Source: Sulfurospirillaceae bacterium (GTDB lineage: Bacteria > Campylobacterota > Campylobacteria > Campylobacterales > Sulfurospirillaceae). From it: 64,000 nucleotides of DNA. Shown here in pieces: positions 16,726-25,577 of this stretch. Where the stretch lies: the NCBI GenBank assembly GCA_028684065.1, contig JAQUGO010000005.1, positions 1 to 64,000 on the forward strand. Direction: 5' to 3'. The position numbers were made by a program, and so were the translations under genes. Within the stretch, counting starts at the first letter, position 1; each line of letters begins with the position of its first letter. Below the pieces are notes generated by a model. That model had not been told where the DNA came from. It searched no databases and saw nothing but the letters and a program-made list of their open reading frames with translations.

Positions 16726-18963
16726 ATGTTTGAAATTATGAAAAAAGAGTATTTGGCGGAAAATATTTTGTCAATGGATGTCAAAGCACCCATTCTAACC
16801 CAAAAAGCAATGCCTGGACAATTTTTGATTGTTAAAACCGATGAATTTGGTGAACGCATTCCTTTAACCATTTGTGATTATGACAAAAGCAGTGGCACTG
16901 TCAATATCGTTTTTCAGGTGGTAGGCGAGAGCACTAAAGATATGGAAAAACTTGAAGTTGGCGACAGCTTTGAGGATGTCGTTGGCCCTTTGGGACAAAT
17001 GAGTGAATTTATTCATGAAGATATAGAAGCGCTTAAAAAAGAGCATTTTGTCTTTATCGCTGGAGGGGTTGGAACGGCTCCTGTGTATCCGCAAGTGAAA
17101 TGGTTTGTTGAAAATAATTTGGCGGTTGACGTTATCATTGGTGCACGCACTAAAGAGCTGTTAATCATGGAAAAAGAGTTTAGAGCAATTACGCCTAATG
17201 TGCATATCTGTACCGATGATGGCTCTTATGGTTTGCATGGCAATGTTACCAATATGCTCGAAAAACTGTACACCGATGGTAAGAAATTTACCCATGCAGT
17301 CGCCATTGGGCCGATGATCATGATGAAATTTGCTACCTTGATGGCTAAAAAACTAGGCATTCCAACAACCGTAAGTCTAAATCCTTTGATGGTTGATGGT
17401 ACGGGAATGTGTGGTGCATGTCGTGTGGTCATTGATGGGCAAGTTAAATTTGCGTGTGTGGATGGCCCTGAATTTGATGGCTACAAGGTCAATTTTGACG
17501 AAGCACAAAACAGATTAAGACTTAGAGAAGAGAATGTACTTGTGGAGTGCGATGAAAATGCGTATTGTCCTATTCATCATGAAAAAAATGAAGATGCTAA
17601 AAGACGTGCAACGCCTCATATGCGCGACGCTGAGTATCGTATCAAAAACTTTAACGAAGTCAATCTAGGTTACACCATCGAAGAGGTTGTTGCTGAGGCA
17701 AATCGTTGTTTAGAGTGTAAAAAACCAAAATGTGTACTTGCCTGTCCTGTGGGCATTGATATCCCAAGATTTATCAAAAAACTCAAAGATGCAGACATCA
17801 TGAGTGCGGCAGAAATCTTAGCCGAATACACCAAACTCGCTTCCGTTTGTGGACGTGTGTGTCCACAAGAAAAACAGTGCGAAGGTTCGTGTGTTATCGG
17901 TGTGAAAAAAGAGCCTGTGGCCATTGGTTTGTTGGAGCGTTTTGTGGGGGATTGGTCATTGTTGCATTTGGAAGTGAAAGCACCTGCAAAAAATGGACAT
18001 AAAATCGCCGTTGTAGGAAGCGGTCCAGCAGGACTTGCGGCTTCCGCTGAGCTTGCCAAAATGGGCTATGATGTAGAAGTATTTGAATCTTTGCATAAAT
18101 TAGGTGGCGTATTGACGTACGGTATTCCTGCCTTTAGGTTACCTAAAGAGATTGTCGATAATGAGATTAGCCGCATCAAACAACTTGGCGTTACCTTTCA
18201 TACCAATATGGTTGTGGGTAAAACTATTACGGTGGATGAGATGTTGGATTCTGGATTTGAAGCGGTTTTCATCGGCAGTGGAGCTGGATTTCCACGGTTT
18301 ATGGGCATCAAAGGCGAAAACGCTTTAGGCGTACTTTCCGCTAACGAATTTTTAACCAGAGTAAATCTGATGAAAGGCAATCAAAGTGCGTACCATACGC
18401 CAATTACCATTGGCAAAAAAGTGGCCGTCATCGGTGCTGGTAATGTTTCTATGGACGCGGCGCGTGTTGCCAAACGACTTGGCGTTGAGACATGCATTGT
18501 GTATCGCCGAAGTGCTGATGAGATTCCTGCTCGTGCCGAGGAAGTTGAACACGCTGAGGAAGAGGGCATTGAGTTTCATCTCTTAACCAATCCGATAGAA
18601 ATTTTAGCCAATGAAAAAGGGCAAGTTAGTGGGCTTAAATGTGTTAAGATGCAACTCACAGAGCCTGATGCCAGTGGACGAAAAGGTGTTGTAGTCATCG
18701 AAGGTTCTGAGTTTGTGATGGATGTTGATACGGTCATCATGTCTATTGGTACGATGCCAAATGACTTGGTTACGATGAGCACAACGGGACTAGATATCTC
18801 CAAAAAAGGAACAATTAACATCCTTAAAGGCGATACCCAAACATCCCGCAAAGGTGTCTTTGCTGGTGGCGACATCGTCACAGGTGCGGCGACGGTTATC
18901 GAAGCCATGGGTGCAGGCAAAAATGCCGCGATAGAGATAGACGCTTATATCAAAGCATTATAA
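16726..18963 (+). CDS. Fused NfnA-NfnB-type ferredoxin/NADP oxidoreductase (or GltD-like)
   Basis: A 745-aa fusion. Residues ~1-275 are a PyrK/NfnA-type reductase domain: FAD and NAD regions (IAGGVGTAPVYPQVKWF) and a [2Fe-2S] site in GTGMCGACRV...FACVDG. Residues ~290-745 are GltD/NfnB-like: CLECKKPKCVLACP and CGRVCPQEKQCEGSC for two [4Fe-4S] clusters, the FAD fingerprint VGSGPAGLAA and the NADP fingerprint VIGAGNVSMDAARVA. Separate NfnA and NfnB form an electron-bifurcating NADH-dependent ferredoxin:NADP oxidoreductase in anaerobes. The glutamate-synthase small subunit is the other reading, but no large subunit is adjacent. It ends the ETF operon. Confidence 0.85.
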   Translation: MFEIMKKEYLAENILSMDVKAPILTQKAMPGQFLIVKTDEFGERIPLTICDYDKSSGTVNIVFQVVGESTKDMEKLEVGDSFEDVVGPLGQMSEFIHEDIEALKKEHFVFIAGGVGTAPVYPQVKWFVENNLAVDVIIGARTKELLIMEKEFRAITPNVHICTDDGSYGLHGNVTNMLEKLYTDGKKFTHAVAIGPMIMMKFATLMAKKLGIPTTVSLNPLMVDGTGMCGACRVVIDGQVKFACVDGPEFDGYKVNFDEAQNRLRLREENVLVECDENAYCPIHHEKNEDAKRRATPHMRDAEYRIKNFNEVNLGYTIEEVVAEANRCLECKKPKCVLACPVGIDIPRFIKKLKDADIMSAAEILAEYTKLASVCGRVCPQEKQCEGSCVIGVKKEPVAIGLLERFVGDWSLLHLEVKAPAKNGHKIAVVGSGPAGLAASAELAKMGYDVEVFESLHKLGGVLTYGIPAFRLPKEIVDNEISRIKQLGVTFHTNMVVGKTITVDEMLDSGFEAVFIGSGAGFPRFMGIKGENALGVLSANEFLTRVNLMKGNQSAYHTPITIGKKVAVIGAGNVSMDAARVAKRLGVETCIVYRRSADEIPARAEEVEHAEEEGIEFHLLTNPIEILANEKGQVSGLKCVKMQLTEPDASGRKGVVVIEGSEFVMDVDTVIMSIGTMPNDLVTMSTTGLDISKKGTINILKGDTQTSRKGVFAGGDIVTGAATVIEAMGAGKNAAIEIDAYIKAL

Positions 18964-18974
18964 ACTTCAACAGG

Positions 18975-19005
18975 CTTGCATGTAAGGATTTTTCGTACAT
19001 GCAAG
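18975..19005 (+). terminator. Hairpin after the ETF operon
   Basis: A perfect 10-bp stem (CTTGCATGTA at 18975-18984, TACATGCAAG at 18996-19005) with an 11-nt loop lies 12 bases after the Nfn-like stop. There is no strong U-tract. Both arms are variants of the palindrome TTACATGTAA that recurs in this window. Confidence 0.55.
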
Positions 19006-19070
19006 TCTATTCACAAAGAGTTAAGATACATACCTTATAATTACTTTATTAGAAACAAAGGAAATTATAA

Positions 19071-19580
19071 ATGATTCTTTCAAAAAATATACTCAGCGCC
19101 GCACTTGCCTCCCTCTTTGTGTGTATCGCAATTACAGGTATTTTAATGTTTGTGGGTATGCGTTTAGCATTCGTTGAGCCTTTGCATATTTGGTTTGGGC
19201 TTGCATTTATCGCCGTAAGTGGATTGCACTTGATGAAAAACTGGAAAACTTTTTCATTCTATTTTGCTAAAAAAACAACGATTTTATCGATCGTGAGTGT
19301 AGGTATCATTGCTTCGCTTTTTATCATTGTACCTATGTTACAACCTCACTCTTCAGACATTAATCCTAAGCAAAAGATTTTTACAACAGTTATGAATGCC
19401 CCTTTATCAGAGGTAGCTCGCTTTTTTAGCCTTGATGAGGAGATGATGATGAAGCAGTTGCAAGATAGTAGTGGGATTGAAGCAACACAGAAACAATCTA
19501 TTACAGAGATTGCCAAAGCCAATAATAAAAAAAGTGATGAGATTTTACATCTTGTATTAAACGCACCGTCTGTTCAATAA
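19071..19580 (+). CDS. Small membrane protein, DUF4405-like
   Basis: A 169-aa protein with three hydrophobic segments: residues ~5-28, ~33-55 and ~70-90. The second holds EPLHIWFGLAFIAVSGLHLMKNWK, with spaced histidines as in the cytochrome-b-like DUF4405 family. The C-terminal ~75 residues are soluble and helical, containing SEVARFFSLDEEMM and NNKKSDEILHLVL. Haem binding is possible but unproven. The gene stands alone between two hairpins. A function in redox transport is only suggested by family resemblance. Confidence 0.65.
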   Translation: MILSKNILSAALASLFVCIAITGILMFVGMRLAFVEPLHIWFGLAFIAVSGLHLMKNWKTFSFYFAKKTTILSIVSVGIIASLFIIVPMLQPHSSDINPKQKIFTTVMNAPLSEVARFFSLDEEMMMKQLQDSSGIEATQKQSITEIAKANNKKSDEILHLVLNAPSVQ

Positions 19581-19582
19581 TA

Positions 19583-19619
19583 CTTTGCATGTAAGCGTAC
19601 TTTCCCCTTACATGCAAAG
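19583..19619. terminator. Bidirectional terminator between convergent genes
   Basis: A perfect 13-bp stem (19583-19595 with 19607-19619, 11-nt loop) fills the 50-base gap between the DUF4405-like gene and the convergent gene ending at 19631. Each arm contains a GCATGTAA or TTACATGC core related to the recurrent TTACATGTAA palindrome. Confidence 0.75.
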
Positions 19620-19630
19620 CAATAAAGTGT

Positions 19631-20887
19631 TTATTTATCGTCTTTTTTCATGGCTTCTTTAGCGCTTTTCACGGCTCCATCGGCCATGCTTTTAGCTACT
19701 TCCCAAGCACGGAAGCCCAATTTTTTTGCATCAATTGCCATTTGTTTAGCGCGTTCACTCTCAAACTCAAAATTTTTGAGAGATTCGACTTTCGCAGTGG
19801 CCTTTTTTTCAAGTTCATTGACATCTTTTCTAAAGGTTTCTAACCTTTTTTCGGCTCTTTCTTTAAACGTTTTTTCGATAACAGAAGCTTCTTCTTTTAG
19901 AACATCAATGCGCTCAGAGATAACTTCCTTAGCTTCAGTAGCCGCACGCTTAATTTTTGCAACGGAACTATTCATATCCACAATAATATCTTTAATTAAT
20001 GAAGCTGAAATGCCTTCTGTTTGTGATGCGACTACTTCAAGAAGGGTGATAAATTGCTCATCAATTTTAAGAAGTTCTTTTCGAATAGCAGAGAGATCAT
20101 TTTCAGCTAATCCTTCCATCTCATCTGTTGGCGCATATTTTAGATCATTTTTAAATTTATCGATAGCTTTTGTAATACCTTCTTTCACACCATTGACGGC
20201 ACCTTCCATAATCTCTTTGGCATAGCCTAGAAGATCTTCATCAGCTATATCGGAACTGGCTGTTATAATGGTATTAGAAATATCAAGAATACGTTGTTGG
20301 GTGAAAGCGCCTTCATTAATAGTATGAAACGTAAGATTTTTTGTAATTTCATAGGTTGTGTCTTTAATGTCACTACCTTTTTCAAGAGTCGTTAATAAGG
20401 CTTCTTGGGTCGTTTCTTTGAGAATACCAAGTAGTTCAATACCTCGTAACTTGGCATCATTTAAAGCAATTTGTGCGGAAGCTTGAGAATCATCTTGAAT
20501 ATTCGAAATGTGTGATTCAAGAACAGAGAAAGTTTCTGCAACCGTTGTACGGATATGTTGTTTTTGGTTGAAAATACTTTTTTCGAGATGTTCTTTTTCG
20601 TAAATGGTTTTATATAGGAATTCTTCTTTATCATGGGTTGTTGCTTTCAACAGACCATCAATGACGGCTCCTACCGCTTTAGAAGATTTGAGTCCCTCAT
20701 CGTGTAGTGCTTTACAGTAAAGCTCAAATAATTCACCAATGCGGTTGTGAATGTTTTTTTCATCTTTAAGACGTTGAATTTTTTTACGAGAAAGCTCAAA
20801 ACAAAGTTCACTGAGAAGTTTTAAGAACTGTGGATTTTCTTTATTCTCTTTGATTGTTGCTATAAAAATAGTTTGAGTTGATTCCAT
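19631..20887 (-). CDS. Helical coiled-coil protein (DUF6781-like)
   Basis: A 418-aa, highly charged, almost wholly helical cytoplasmic protein without signal peptide or membrane segment. Long coiled stretches include residues ~320-380 (KEEASVIEKTFKERAEKRLETF) and the Lys/Ala-rich tail AKSMADGAVKSAKEAMKKDDK, which resembles phasin-like or LEA-like proteins. It matches the layout of DUF6781 proteins of Campylobacterota as far as I can tell by memory. Function unknown. It is followed by the 19583-19619 terminator and lies 11 bases after the DUF493 gene. Confidence 0.6.
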   Translation of the reverse strand: MESTQTIFIATIKENKENPQFLKLLSELCFELSRKKIQRLKDEKNIHNRIGELFELYCKALHDEGLKSSKAVGAVIDGLLKATTHDKEEFLYKTIYEKEHLEKSIFNQKQHIRTTVAETFSVLESHISNIQDDSQASAQIALNDAKLRGIELLGILKETTQEALLTTLEKGSDIKDTTYEITKNLTFHTINEGAFTQQRILDISNTIITASSDIADEDLLGYAKEIMEGAVNGVKEGITKAIDKFKNDLKYAPTDEMEGLAENDLSAIRKELLKIDEQFITLLEVVASQTEGISASLIKDIIVDMNSSVAKIKRAATEAKEVISERIDVLKEEASVIEKTFKERAEKRLETFRKDVNELEKKATAKVESLKNFEFESERAKQMAIDAKKLGFRAWEVAKSMADGAVKSAKEAMKKDDK

Positions 20888-20898
20888 ATTATTTCCTT

Positions 20899-21156
20899 TT
20901 AAAGTACAAACTTAATATGTTTGTGAGATTTGAGTGCGTGAAAAAGCATTTTTCGGTCATCATCATTATGAACTAGAATACGCAAAGTATGACTCGTGTA
21001 GTTGCCTTTGGTACTATTTTGTGAAGGTTGTAAGTCATGCTCGCGCTCGTCTAGAACCTCTTTAACCAAATGATGCACATTATGCTCAGTACTTAAAATA
21101 AGTTTGTATTCCCAGTGGCATGGATAGTCTAATTTAAGCTCTTTTGAATTCTCCAC
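20899..21156 (-). CDS. DUF493/YbeD-family protein
   Basis: An 85-aa protein of the YbeD fold (DUF493). The C-terminal half, [25 protein letters not shown], is the family's typical region. I place the start at GTG 21156, because GGAGGT at 21160-21165 is correctly spaced for it. An ATG at 21189 would add 11 residues deep inside moaC without a ribosome site. With the GTG start the gene overlaps the moaC end by 23 bases, indicating translational coupling. YbeD is regarded as a small regulatory or lipoate-associated protein; the role here is unknown. Confidence 0.7.
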   Translation of the reverse strand: MENSKELKLDYPCHWEYKLILSTEHNVHHLVKEVLDEREHDLQPSQNSTKGNYTSHTLRILVHNDDDRKMLFHALKSHKHIKFVL

Positions 21157-21610
21157 TTTTACCTCCGCTTTTTGATTCAAGTTGCACATGGTTAATCACC
21201 ATTGATTTATCAATGGCCTTTGCCATATCATAGATGGTTAAAAGTCCAATACTAACACCTGTTAAAGCTTCCATCTCAACACCCGTTTGACCTTTTAGTT
21301 TGGCGGTTACAAAAAGTTTAAAGCCTGGTAAGCTAGGAAGTTCTTCTACTTCACAGTTAACGGATGTCAACATTAAAGGATGGCACATAGGAATTAAATC
21401 GCTAGTCTTTTTAGTTCCCATAATGGCAGCAATGACAGCTGTTTGTAAGACAGGACCTTTCTTTGTTTGTTGAGAAACAATCATTTCATATGCTTTAGGG
21501 CTCATCGTGATAGTTCCACTGGCGATTGCCACACGAAAACTCTCTTCTTTGTCGCTGACATCGACCATTTTAGGTCTATCTTTTTCATCTAAATGTGTCA
21601 GTTGCATCAT
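21134..21610 (-). CDS. moaC: Cyclic pyranopterin monophosphate synthase MoaC
   Basis: A 158-aa enzyme of molybdenum-cofactor synthesis, acting with MoaA to make cyclic pyranopterin monophosphate from GTP. Visible landmarks: PKMVDVSDK at the start, LIPMCHPL (substrate-binding region), [14 protein letters not shown] and [13 protein letters not shown] start at 21610 (or the adjacent ATG at 21607), which gives the family's usual length. An upstream ATG at 21691 would add 27 unrelated residues. The DUF493 gene follows with 23 bases overlap. The window's molybdoenzyme depends on this pathway. Confidence 0.93.
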   Translation of the reverse strand: MMQLTHLDEKDRPKMVDVSDKEESFRVAIASGTITMSPKAYEMIVSQQTKKGPVLQTAVIAAIMGTKKTSDLIPMCHPLMLTSVNCEVEELPSLPGFKLFVTAKLKGQTGVEMEALTGVSIGLLTIYDMAKAIDKSMVINHVQLESKSGGKSGEFKRA

Positions 21611-21775
21611 TCTCTCTTTTTTTCTTTTATTATAGCACCAAAGTCGTTGCGTTAAGATTATACCATTTGTCATAAGCGTAAAGATATGCAATGTAATAGA
21701 TGAATCCAGGAAGTGTATCGTTTTTCCCCATTCCTTTAAAATCTATCATAAGAATCACTCTAAAAGAGTATTATT

Positions 21776-21877
21776 ATGATACAATGTAACACCAAAAAAG
21801 GTTCTATTTACTGTTTTAACTGCGAAGTTACGGGCAAAGTAGTAGATAGTGACTTAAAAAACAGGAGTGTATTAGAG
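21776..21877 (+). promoter_or_regulatory. Leader of the RNA-binding protein gene
   Basis: About 100 bases ahead of the RNA-binding protein stay open in frame from ATG 21776 and could encode 34 extra residues, including CFNC. The RRM domain itself begins at ATG 21878, which has AGGAG at 21863-21867, so I treat this stretch as untranslated leader. A long leader is common for cold-responsive RRM proteins, but no defined element is recognisable. Confidence 0.3.
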
Positions 21878-22150
21878 ATGAATATTTACGTAGGTAACGT
21901 GAAGTATGAGATGACAGAAGGTCAACTCACAGAGATGTTTTCAGTTTATGGCGAAGTGACAAGTGCTAGAATCATCAGTGATAAAGAAACTGGTAGATCT
22001 AAAGGTTTTGGTTTTGTAGAGATGCCAAATGATGAAGAAGCGAAAGCAGCTATTGAAGCTACCAATGAGAAAGAAATTGGCGGTAGAACACTCAAAGTAA
22101 ACGAAGCAAGACCTCGTGAAGAGCGTCCACGAAGAGCTCCTAGATATTAA
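21878..22150 (+). CDS. RRM-type RNA-binding protein
   Basis: A 90-aa single-RRM protein. RNP2 is IYVGNV (residues 2-7) and RNP1 is KGFGFVEM (~42-49). The RRM core ends near residue 78, and a basic tail (RPREERPRRAPRY) follows. It is of the bacterial/cyanobacterial Rbp type and probably binds single-stranded RNA in the cytoplasm. The start at 21878 gives the canonical domain beginning. A strong hairpin terminator follows, so the gene is probably monocistronic. Confidence 0.9.
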   Translation: MNIYVGNVKYEMTEGQLTEMFSVYGEVTSARIISDKETGRSKGFGFVEMPNDEEAKAAIEATNEKEIGGRTLKVNEARPREERPRRAPRY

Positions 22151-22164
22151 AATCTATCTTATAA

Positions 22165-22193
22165 GGAAGTGAAGCCAAAGCTTCCTTCCTCCT
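22165..22193 (+). terminator. Terminator of the RNA-binding protein gene
   Basis: A two-part stem (GGAAG 22165-22169 with CTTCC 22185-22189; GAAGC 22171-22175 with GCTTC 22180-22184) has one bulged T and a CAAA loop. TCCTTTATTGTTTT follows. It lies 14 bases after the stop and ends before the convergent pldA stop at 22202. Confidence 0.75.
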
Positions 22194-22201
22194 TTATTGT
22201 T

Positions 22202-23245
22202 TTATCTCGATAATGCAAATCCAATGCTAATTCTATTACTTCGTTTATCATAATCAATTAAACTTTCACTGTATCCACTGTAGAGTTGCAAATATCCAAA
22301 AAGATTATTCTCCCATAATGGAAATGTCCAATCAAATTGTACAGCGCCCTTATTTTCATCATTAAATTTAAGATTATTACGTACTAAAAGTGTAAAAGAA
22401 TGTTCTCCCCAAGGGTACATCAAACTAAGATCACCATAGCCTAGATAATCTTGAATATTAGGATTGTCATCTGTGGCTTCATTTTCACGAAGCCTATACC
22501 ATACACGAGGAGCTATAAGCAGTCCGTCATATTGCAAAAATGCTTTTGCGTAAATACGGTTCCACGAACGTGATAGATTTCCTCCTTGACCATTTGATTC
22601 GTGTAAAAGTCCCACTTGATAGGCTTTTATAATACTGTCTTTATCAAAGTGGGGCATAATCATAAAAATTTCTGGTTGGTAGTTCGTTTCTCTAAAGGGA
22701 GCAGATTCTGCGGATGTTTGCCACCATGATGTTTGTGTATATCCAGCCATAAATATTTCATTAAATCCAAAAAAGTTTTCGGCAAGTGGTTTTTGAAAAC
22801 TAACTTGAAACTTTGTTTCACTTTTACGTCGGTCATTGCCTGCGCTAGCATCGTATGTAAAAGGTAAGAGATAGTTCATATGATAGGGTGAAATGTCAAA
22901 GCTTTTAGTTAGCATTTGTTCTACGGAATGTTTTGTTTTTTGATCTGTATAAGGGGCTAGTATGTCAGCATAAACTTCTTTAGTGCGGATTGCTTGACTG
23001 GATGTATTTTGGTTCAAATTATTTTGTAAAGCATCTTTCATAGGTGCTTTGACAGAGAGCATAGCTGCTTGTTTATACCAAATAAAAGCATTTTCTTGAT
23101 CATGGCTTGATTCATAAAATTGTGCCAAAGTTATGGCTGATGAAATATTGCCATTTTTTGCTTCATCTGTTAATTGTTCAACATCAATGGCGTAAAGATG
23201 TAAAGAAAAGTGTGCTAAAAAAAGGCACAACAATAGTTTTTTCAC
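22202..23245 (-). CDS. pldA: Outer-membrane phospholipase A (PldA) with N-terminal repeat domain
   Basis: A 347-aa outer-membrane phospholipase. Residues 1-19 are a signal peptide. Residues ~20-65 look like a Sel1/TPR-type helical repeat (ITLAQFYESSHDQENAFIWYKQAA). The beta-barrel from ~120 on carries the OMPLA active-site motif HESNGQ (His215, Ser217, Gly219) followed by SRSWNR, and ends ISIGFALSR. The enzyme hydrolyses outer-membrane phospholipids when the bilayer is disturbed. The extra N-terminal helical part is longer than in E. coli OMPLA. Confidence 0.88.
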   Translation of the reverse strand: MKKLLLCLFLAHFSLHLYAIDVEQLTDEAKNGNISSAITLAQFYESSHDQENAFIWYKQAAMLSVKAPMKDALQNNLNQNTSSQAIRTKEVYADILAPYTDQKTKHSVEQMLTKSFDISPYHMNYLLPFTYDASAGNDRRKSETKFQVSFQKPLAENFFGFNEIFMAGYTQTSWWQTSAESAPFRETNYQPEIFMIMPHFDKDSIIKAYQVGLLHESNGQGGNLSRSWNRIYAKAFLQYDGLLIAPRVWYRLRENEATDDNPNIQDYLGYGDLSLMYPWGEHSFTLLVRNNLKFNDENKGAVQFDWTFPLWENNLFGYLQLYSGYSESLIDYDKRSNRISIGFALSR

Positions 23246-23368
23246 GTGTTTCCTTTTGTAAAAATAATGAGAAATTATACCCAGTTTATGAAGGATAAGA
23301 GCAGTATAGGGCTACCAAAAAGACTCTTTCACAGGTTGATAGCCCTTTTATTTTAAAGACAGAACACA

Positions 23369-23656
23369 TTAATATTCGTAATCGACTACTTTAGTGACCG
23401 TATTGATAGATTTTAAGTAGGTGACAATCGCAACATGGACAGGGTGTGTTGCATAAAATTTAAGTCCCTCTTTATCCGTAAAATCACAACTGAGTGCTAG
23501 ATCAAAGGCACGCTCTTCTGTGGAGAAATTGATACCTACTTCCAGGTTTTGCATTCCTTCAATTTTCCCTATCATACTCATAAAGCGTGCTTTAATATCG
23601 TTTTTATTTGATTCTGAATTGTCTGCTAGTTTAAAAAATACAATATGCTTAATCAT
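23369..23656 (-). CDS. Dabb-family (stress-responsive dimeric alpha/beta barrel) protein
   Basis: A 95-aa protein with the Dabb pattern: MIKHIVFFKL at the start, the central helix around MSMIGKIEGMQNLEVG, DLALSCDFTDKEGLKFYATHPVHV, and a C-terminal strand. Proteins of this fold form dimeric barrels; the biological role is usually unknown. It is a single gene with GAGGAGT upstream of the ATG. Confidence 0.8.
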   Translation of the reverse strand: MIKHIVFFKLADNSESNKNDIKARFMSMIGKIEGMQNLEVGINFSTEERAFDLALSCDFTDKEGLKFYATHPVHVAIVTYLKSINTVTKVVDYEY

Positions 23657-23790
23657 TGCAACTCCTCTTTTTTATGCATATTATAGCGTGAGAATATGTC
23701 AAATAAATGGTATTGTTAAAATAATATTTAAAAAATATTTATTTTATTTCTATAGACTACGGTTAAGAAAAAATCAAAGAAGGTGAACAC

Positions 23791-24738
23791 GTGGAAAACA
23801 CACTTCAAGCAATCAAACACGAAGTTAAAAAAGTAATCGTGGGACAAGAAGAGCTTGTGGATGCTATGCTCATAGGGCTGCTCAGTGGTGGGCATATTTT
23901 GGTCGAGGGTGTACCAGGCCTTGCCAAAACAACGGCGATTAATGCGCTCTCAAAAGCACTAGGACTGAATTTTAAACGGGTGCAATTCACCCCTGATTTA
24001 TTACCTGCCGATGTCATCGGAACGGAAATTTACGATCAAAAAAACGGTGATTTTAAAATCAAGCACGGCCCTATTTTTACCAATCTTCTCTTAGCCGATG
24101 AGATTAACAGAGCGCCTGCAAAAGTGCAATCCGCCCTTTTGGAAGCGATGCAAGAGAAACAAGTGACCATCGGCGATGAGAGTTTTGCGCTTTCGCTTCC
24201 CTTTTTAGTCATGGCAACGCAAAACCCGCTTGAACACGAAGGCACATACCGTTTGCCCGAAGCACAACTGGATCGTTTTTTGATGAAAATCATCGTAGGC
24301 TATAACAGTTTTGAAGAAGAGATGGAAGTGGTCAATCGTGTCGTACAGCGAGGATTTGAGAGTATTGTCAAAGTGGCTGATGCCCAAGATATATTGCGCC
24401 TGCAACAGCAACTCTCTTCCATACACATTGATGAAGCGTTGCAAAAGTACATGCTTCAGATCATCTTTGCCACACGTTCACCTAAAGCGTATGGTCTGGA
24501 ATCACTAGAAGCCTACATCCATTTTGGGGCGAGTCCTAGAGCCTCCATTGATCTGCTTAAAGCCTCTAAAGCACTAGCACTGATTCGTGGCAAAGACTAT
24601 GTCTCTCCGTATGATGTGGCAGAGGTAGTATCGGGGGTATTGCGTCACCGCATTATCTTAAATTATCAAGCTGAAGCAGAAGATATCAGCGTGGATTTTA
24701 TCATCAAAAAAATTATGCAGACGATCAAAGTACCGTAA
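23791..24738 (+). CDS. moxR: MoxR-type AAA+ ATPase
   Basis: A 315-aa AAA+ ATPase of the MoxR family. Walker A is GVPGLAKT (residues 40-47), Walker [12 protein letters not shown], sensor 1 [23 protein letters not shown]. The start is GTG, with AAGAAGGTG upstream. MoxR proteins act as chaperones with von Willebrand A proteins in metal loading or envelope stress. It heads a seven-gene operon (MoxR, DUF58, small membrane protein, BatA, BatB, BatC, BatD), 7 bases before the next gene. Confidence 0.92.
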   Translation: MENTLQAIKHEVKKVIVGQEELVDAMLIGLLSGGHILVEGVPGLAKTTAINALSKALGLNFKRVQFTPDLLPADVIGTEIYDQKNGDFKIKHGPIFTNLLLADEINRAPAKVQSALLEAMQEKQVTIGDESFALSLPFLVMATQNPLEHEGTYRLPEAQLDRFLMKIIVGYNSFEEEMEVVNRVVQRGFESIVKVADAQDILRLQQQLSSIHIDEALQKYMLQIIFATRSPKAYGLESLEAYIHFGASPRASIDLLKASKALALIRGKDYVSPYDVAEVVSGVLRHRIILNYQAEAEDISVDFIIKKIMQTIKVP

Positions 24739-24745
24739 AGGTATC

Positions 24746-25576
24746 ATGATGCAGACTCAAAAAGCCATCTTGGTTAAAACCAAGCGGAAGATTTTCGCAC
24801 TTCACTCAGGCAATCACCCCTCCATTTTTGAATCACGAGGGATTGATTTTCGGGAGATCAAAGAGTACACCTTTGGCGATGAAATACGCAAAATCAACTG
24901 GAAAGTGACCGCACGCGAGCAAAGTCCTTATGTCAACCGCTTCAACGAAGAGCGCGCTTTAAATGTGTTGGTCGTTTTTTTAGTGAGCGGAAGCATCTAC
25001 TTTGGGACACAAAAGCTCAAACAAGAGAGTATGGCAGAAGTGCTATCCGCCCTCTGCTTTGCTACGCTCAACCAAGGCGATTACTTAAGCACGCTCTTTT
25101 TTAGTGATAAAGAGGAGTTTTTTCACGCCCCCACGAAACAAACGGGTGCATTGGAGCGTTTGGTAGATGCGGCACTCACGCTCAATCCGCTCTCCAAAAC
25201 CGTGGATTACACAGCGCTTAATCATTACATCATGAACCGTATCAAACGCAAATCGCTCATGTTTGTCATTGGTGATTTTTACGGTGATGTGGATTTGAGC
25301 GCATTAACAGCACGCAATGAAGTCTATGCCATTATGGTGCGCGACCATTTTGAGGAGTTCCCCAAATTGCAAGGCGAGCACACGCTCATTGATCCCAATA
25401 CGATGCGCCAGAGCTCTTTTTCACTGAGTGGTTCACAACTCAAAGCTTACGCCAAAAAGATGGAAGAGCAAGATGCTCGAACCATCGCGCATTTTAAAAA
25501 ACATAAAATCAAACACACCAAACTCTATACGGATGAAGAGCCGTATGAGAAGTTGTTTGAACTTTTTAGGGGTTGA
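24746..25576 (+). CDS. DUF58 protein of the Bat operon
   Basis: A 276-aa DUF58 protein. The family signature FESRGIDFREIKEYTFGDEIRKINWKVTAR is at residues ~28-57, followed by a vWA-like fold (MFVIGDFYGDVDL). It has no membrane segment. DUF58 proteins are regular partners of MoxR ATPases. The next start codon lies one base after its stop. Confidence 0.88.
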   Translation: MMQTQKAILVKTKRKIFALHSGNHPSIFESRGIDFREIKEYTFGDEIRKINWKVTAREQSPYVNRFNEERALNVLVVFLVSGSIYFGTQKLKQESMAEVLSALCFATLNQGDYLSTLFFSDKEEFFHAPTKQTGALERLVDAALTLNPLSKTVDYTALNHYIMNRIKRKSLMFVIGDFYGDVDLSALTARNEVYAIMVRDHFEEFPKLQGEHTLIDPNTMRQSSFSLSGSQLKAYAKKMEEQDARTIAHFKKHKIKHTKLYTDEEPYEKLFELFRG

Positions 25577-25577
25577 G

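Noticed and set aside
21157-21189. ATG 21189 as start of the DUF493 gene
   Set aside because: No ribosome site; GTG 21156 has GGAGGT at correct spacing and gives the usual length.
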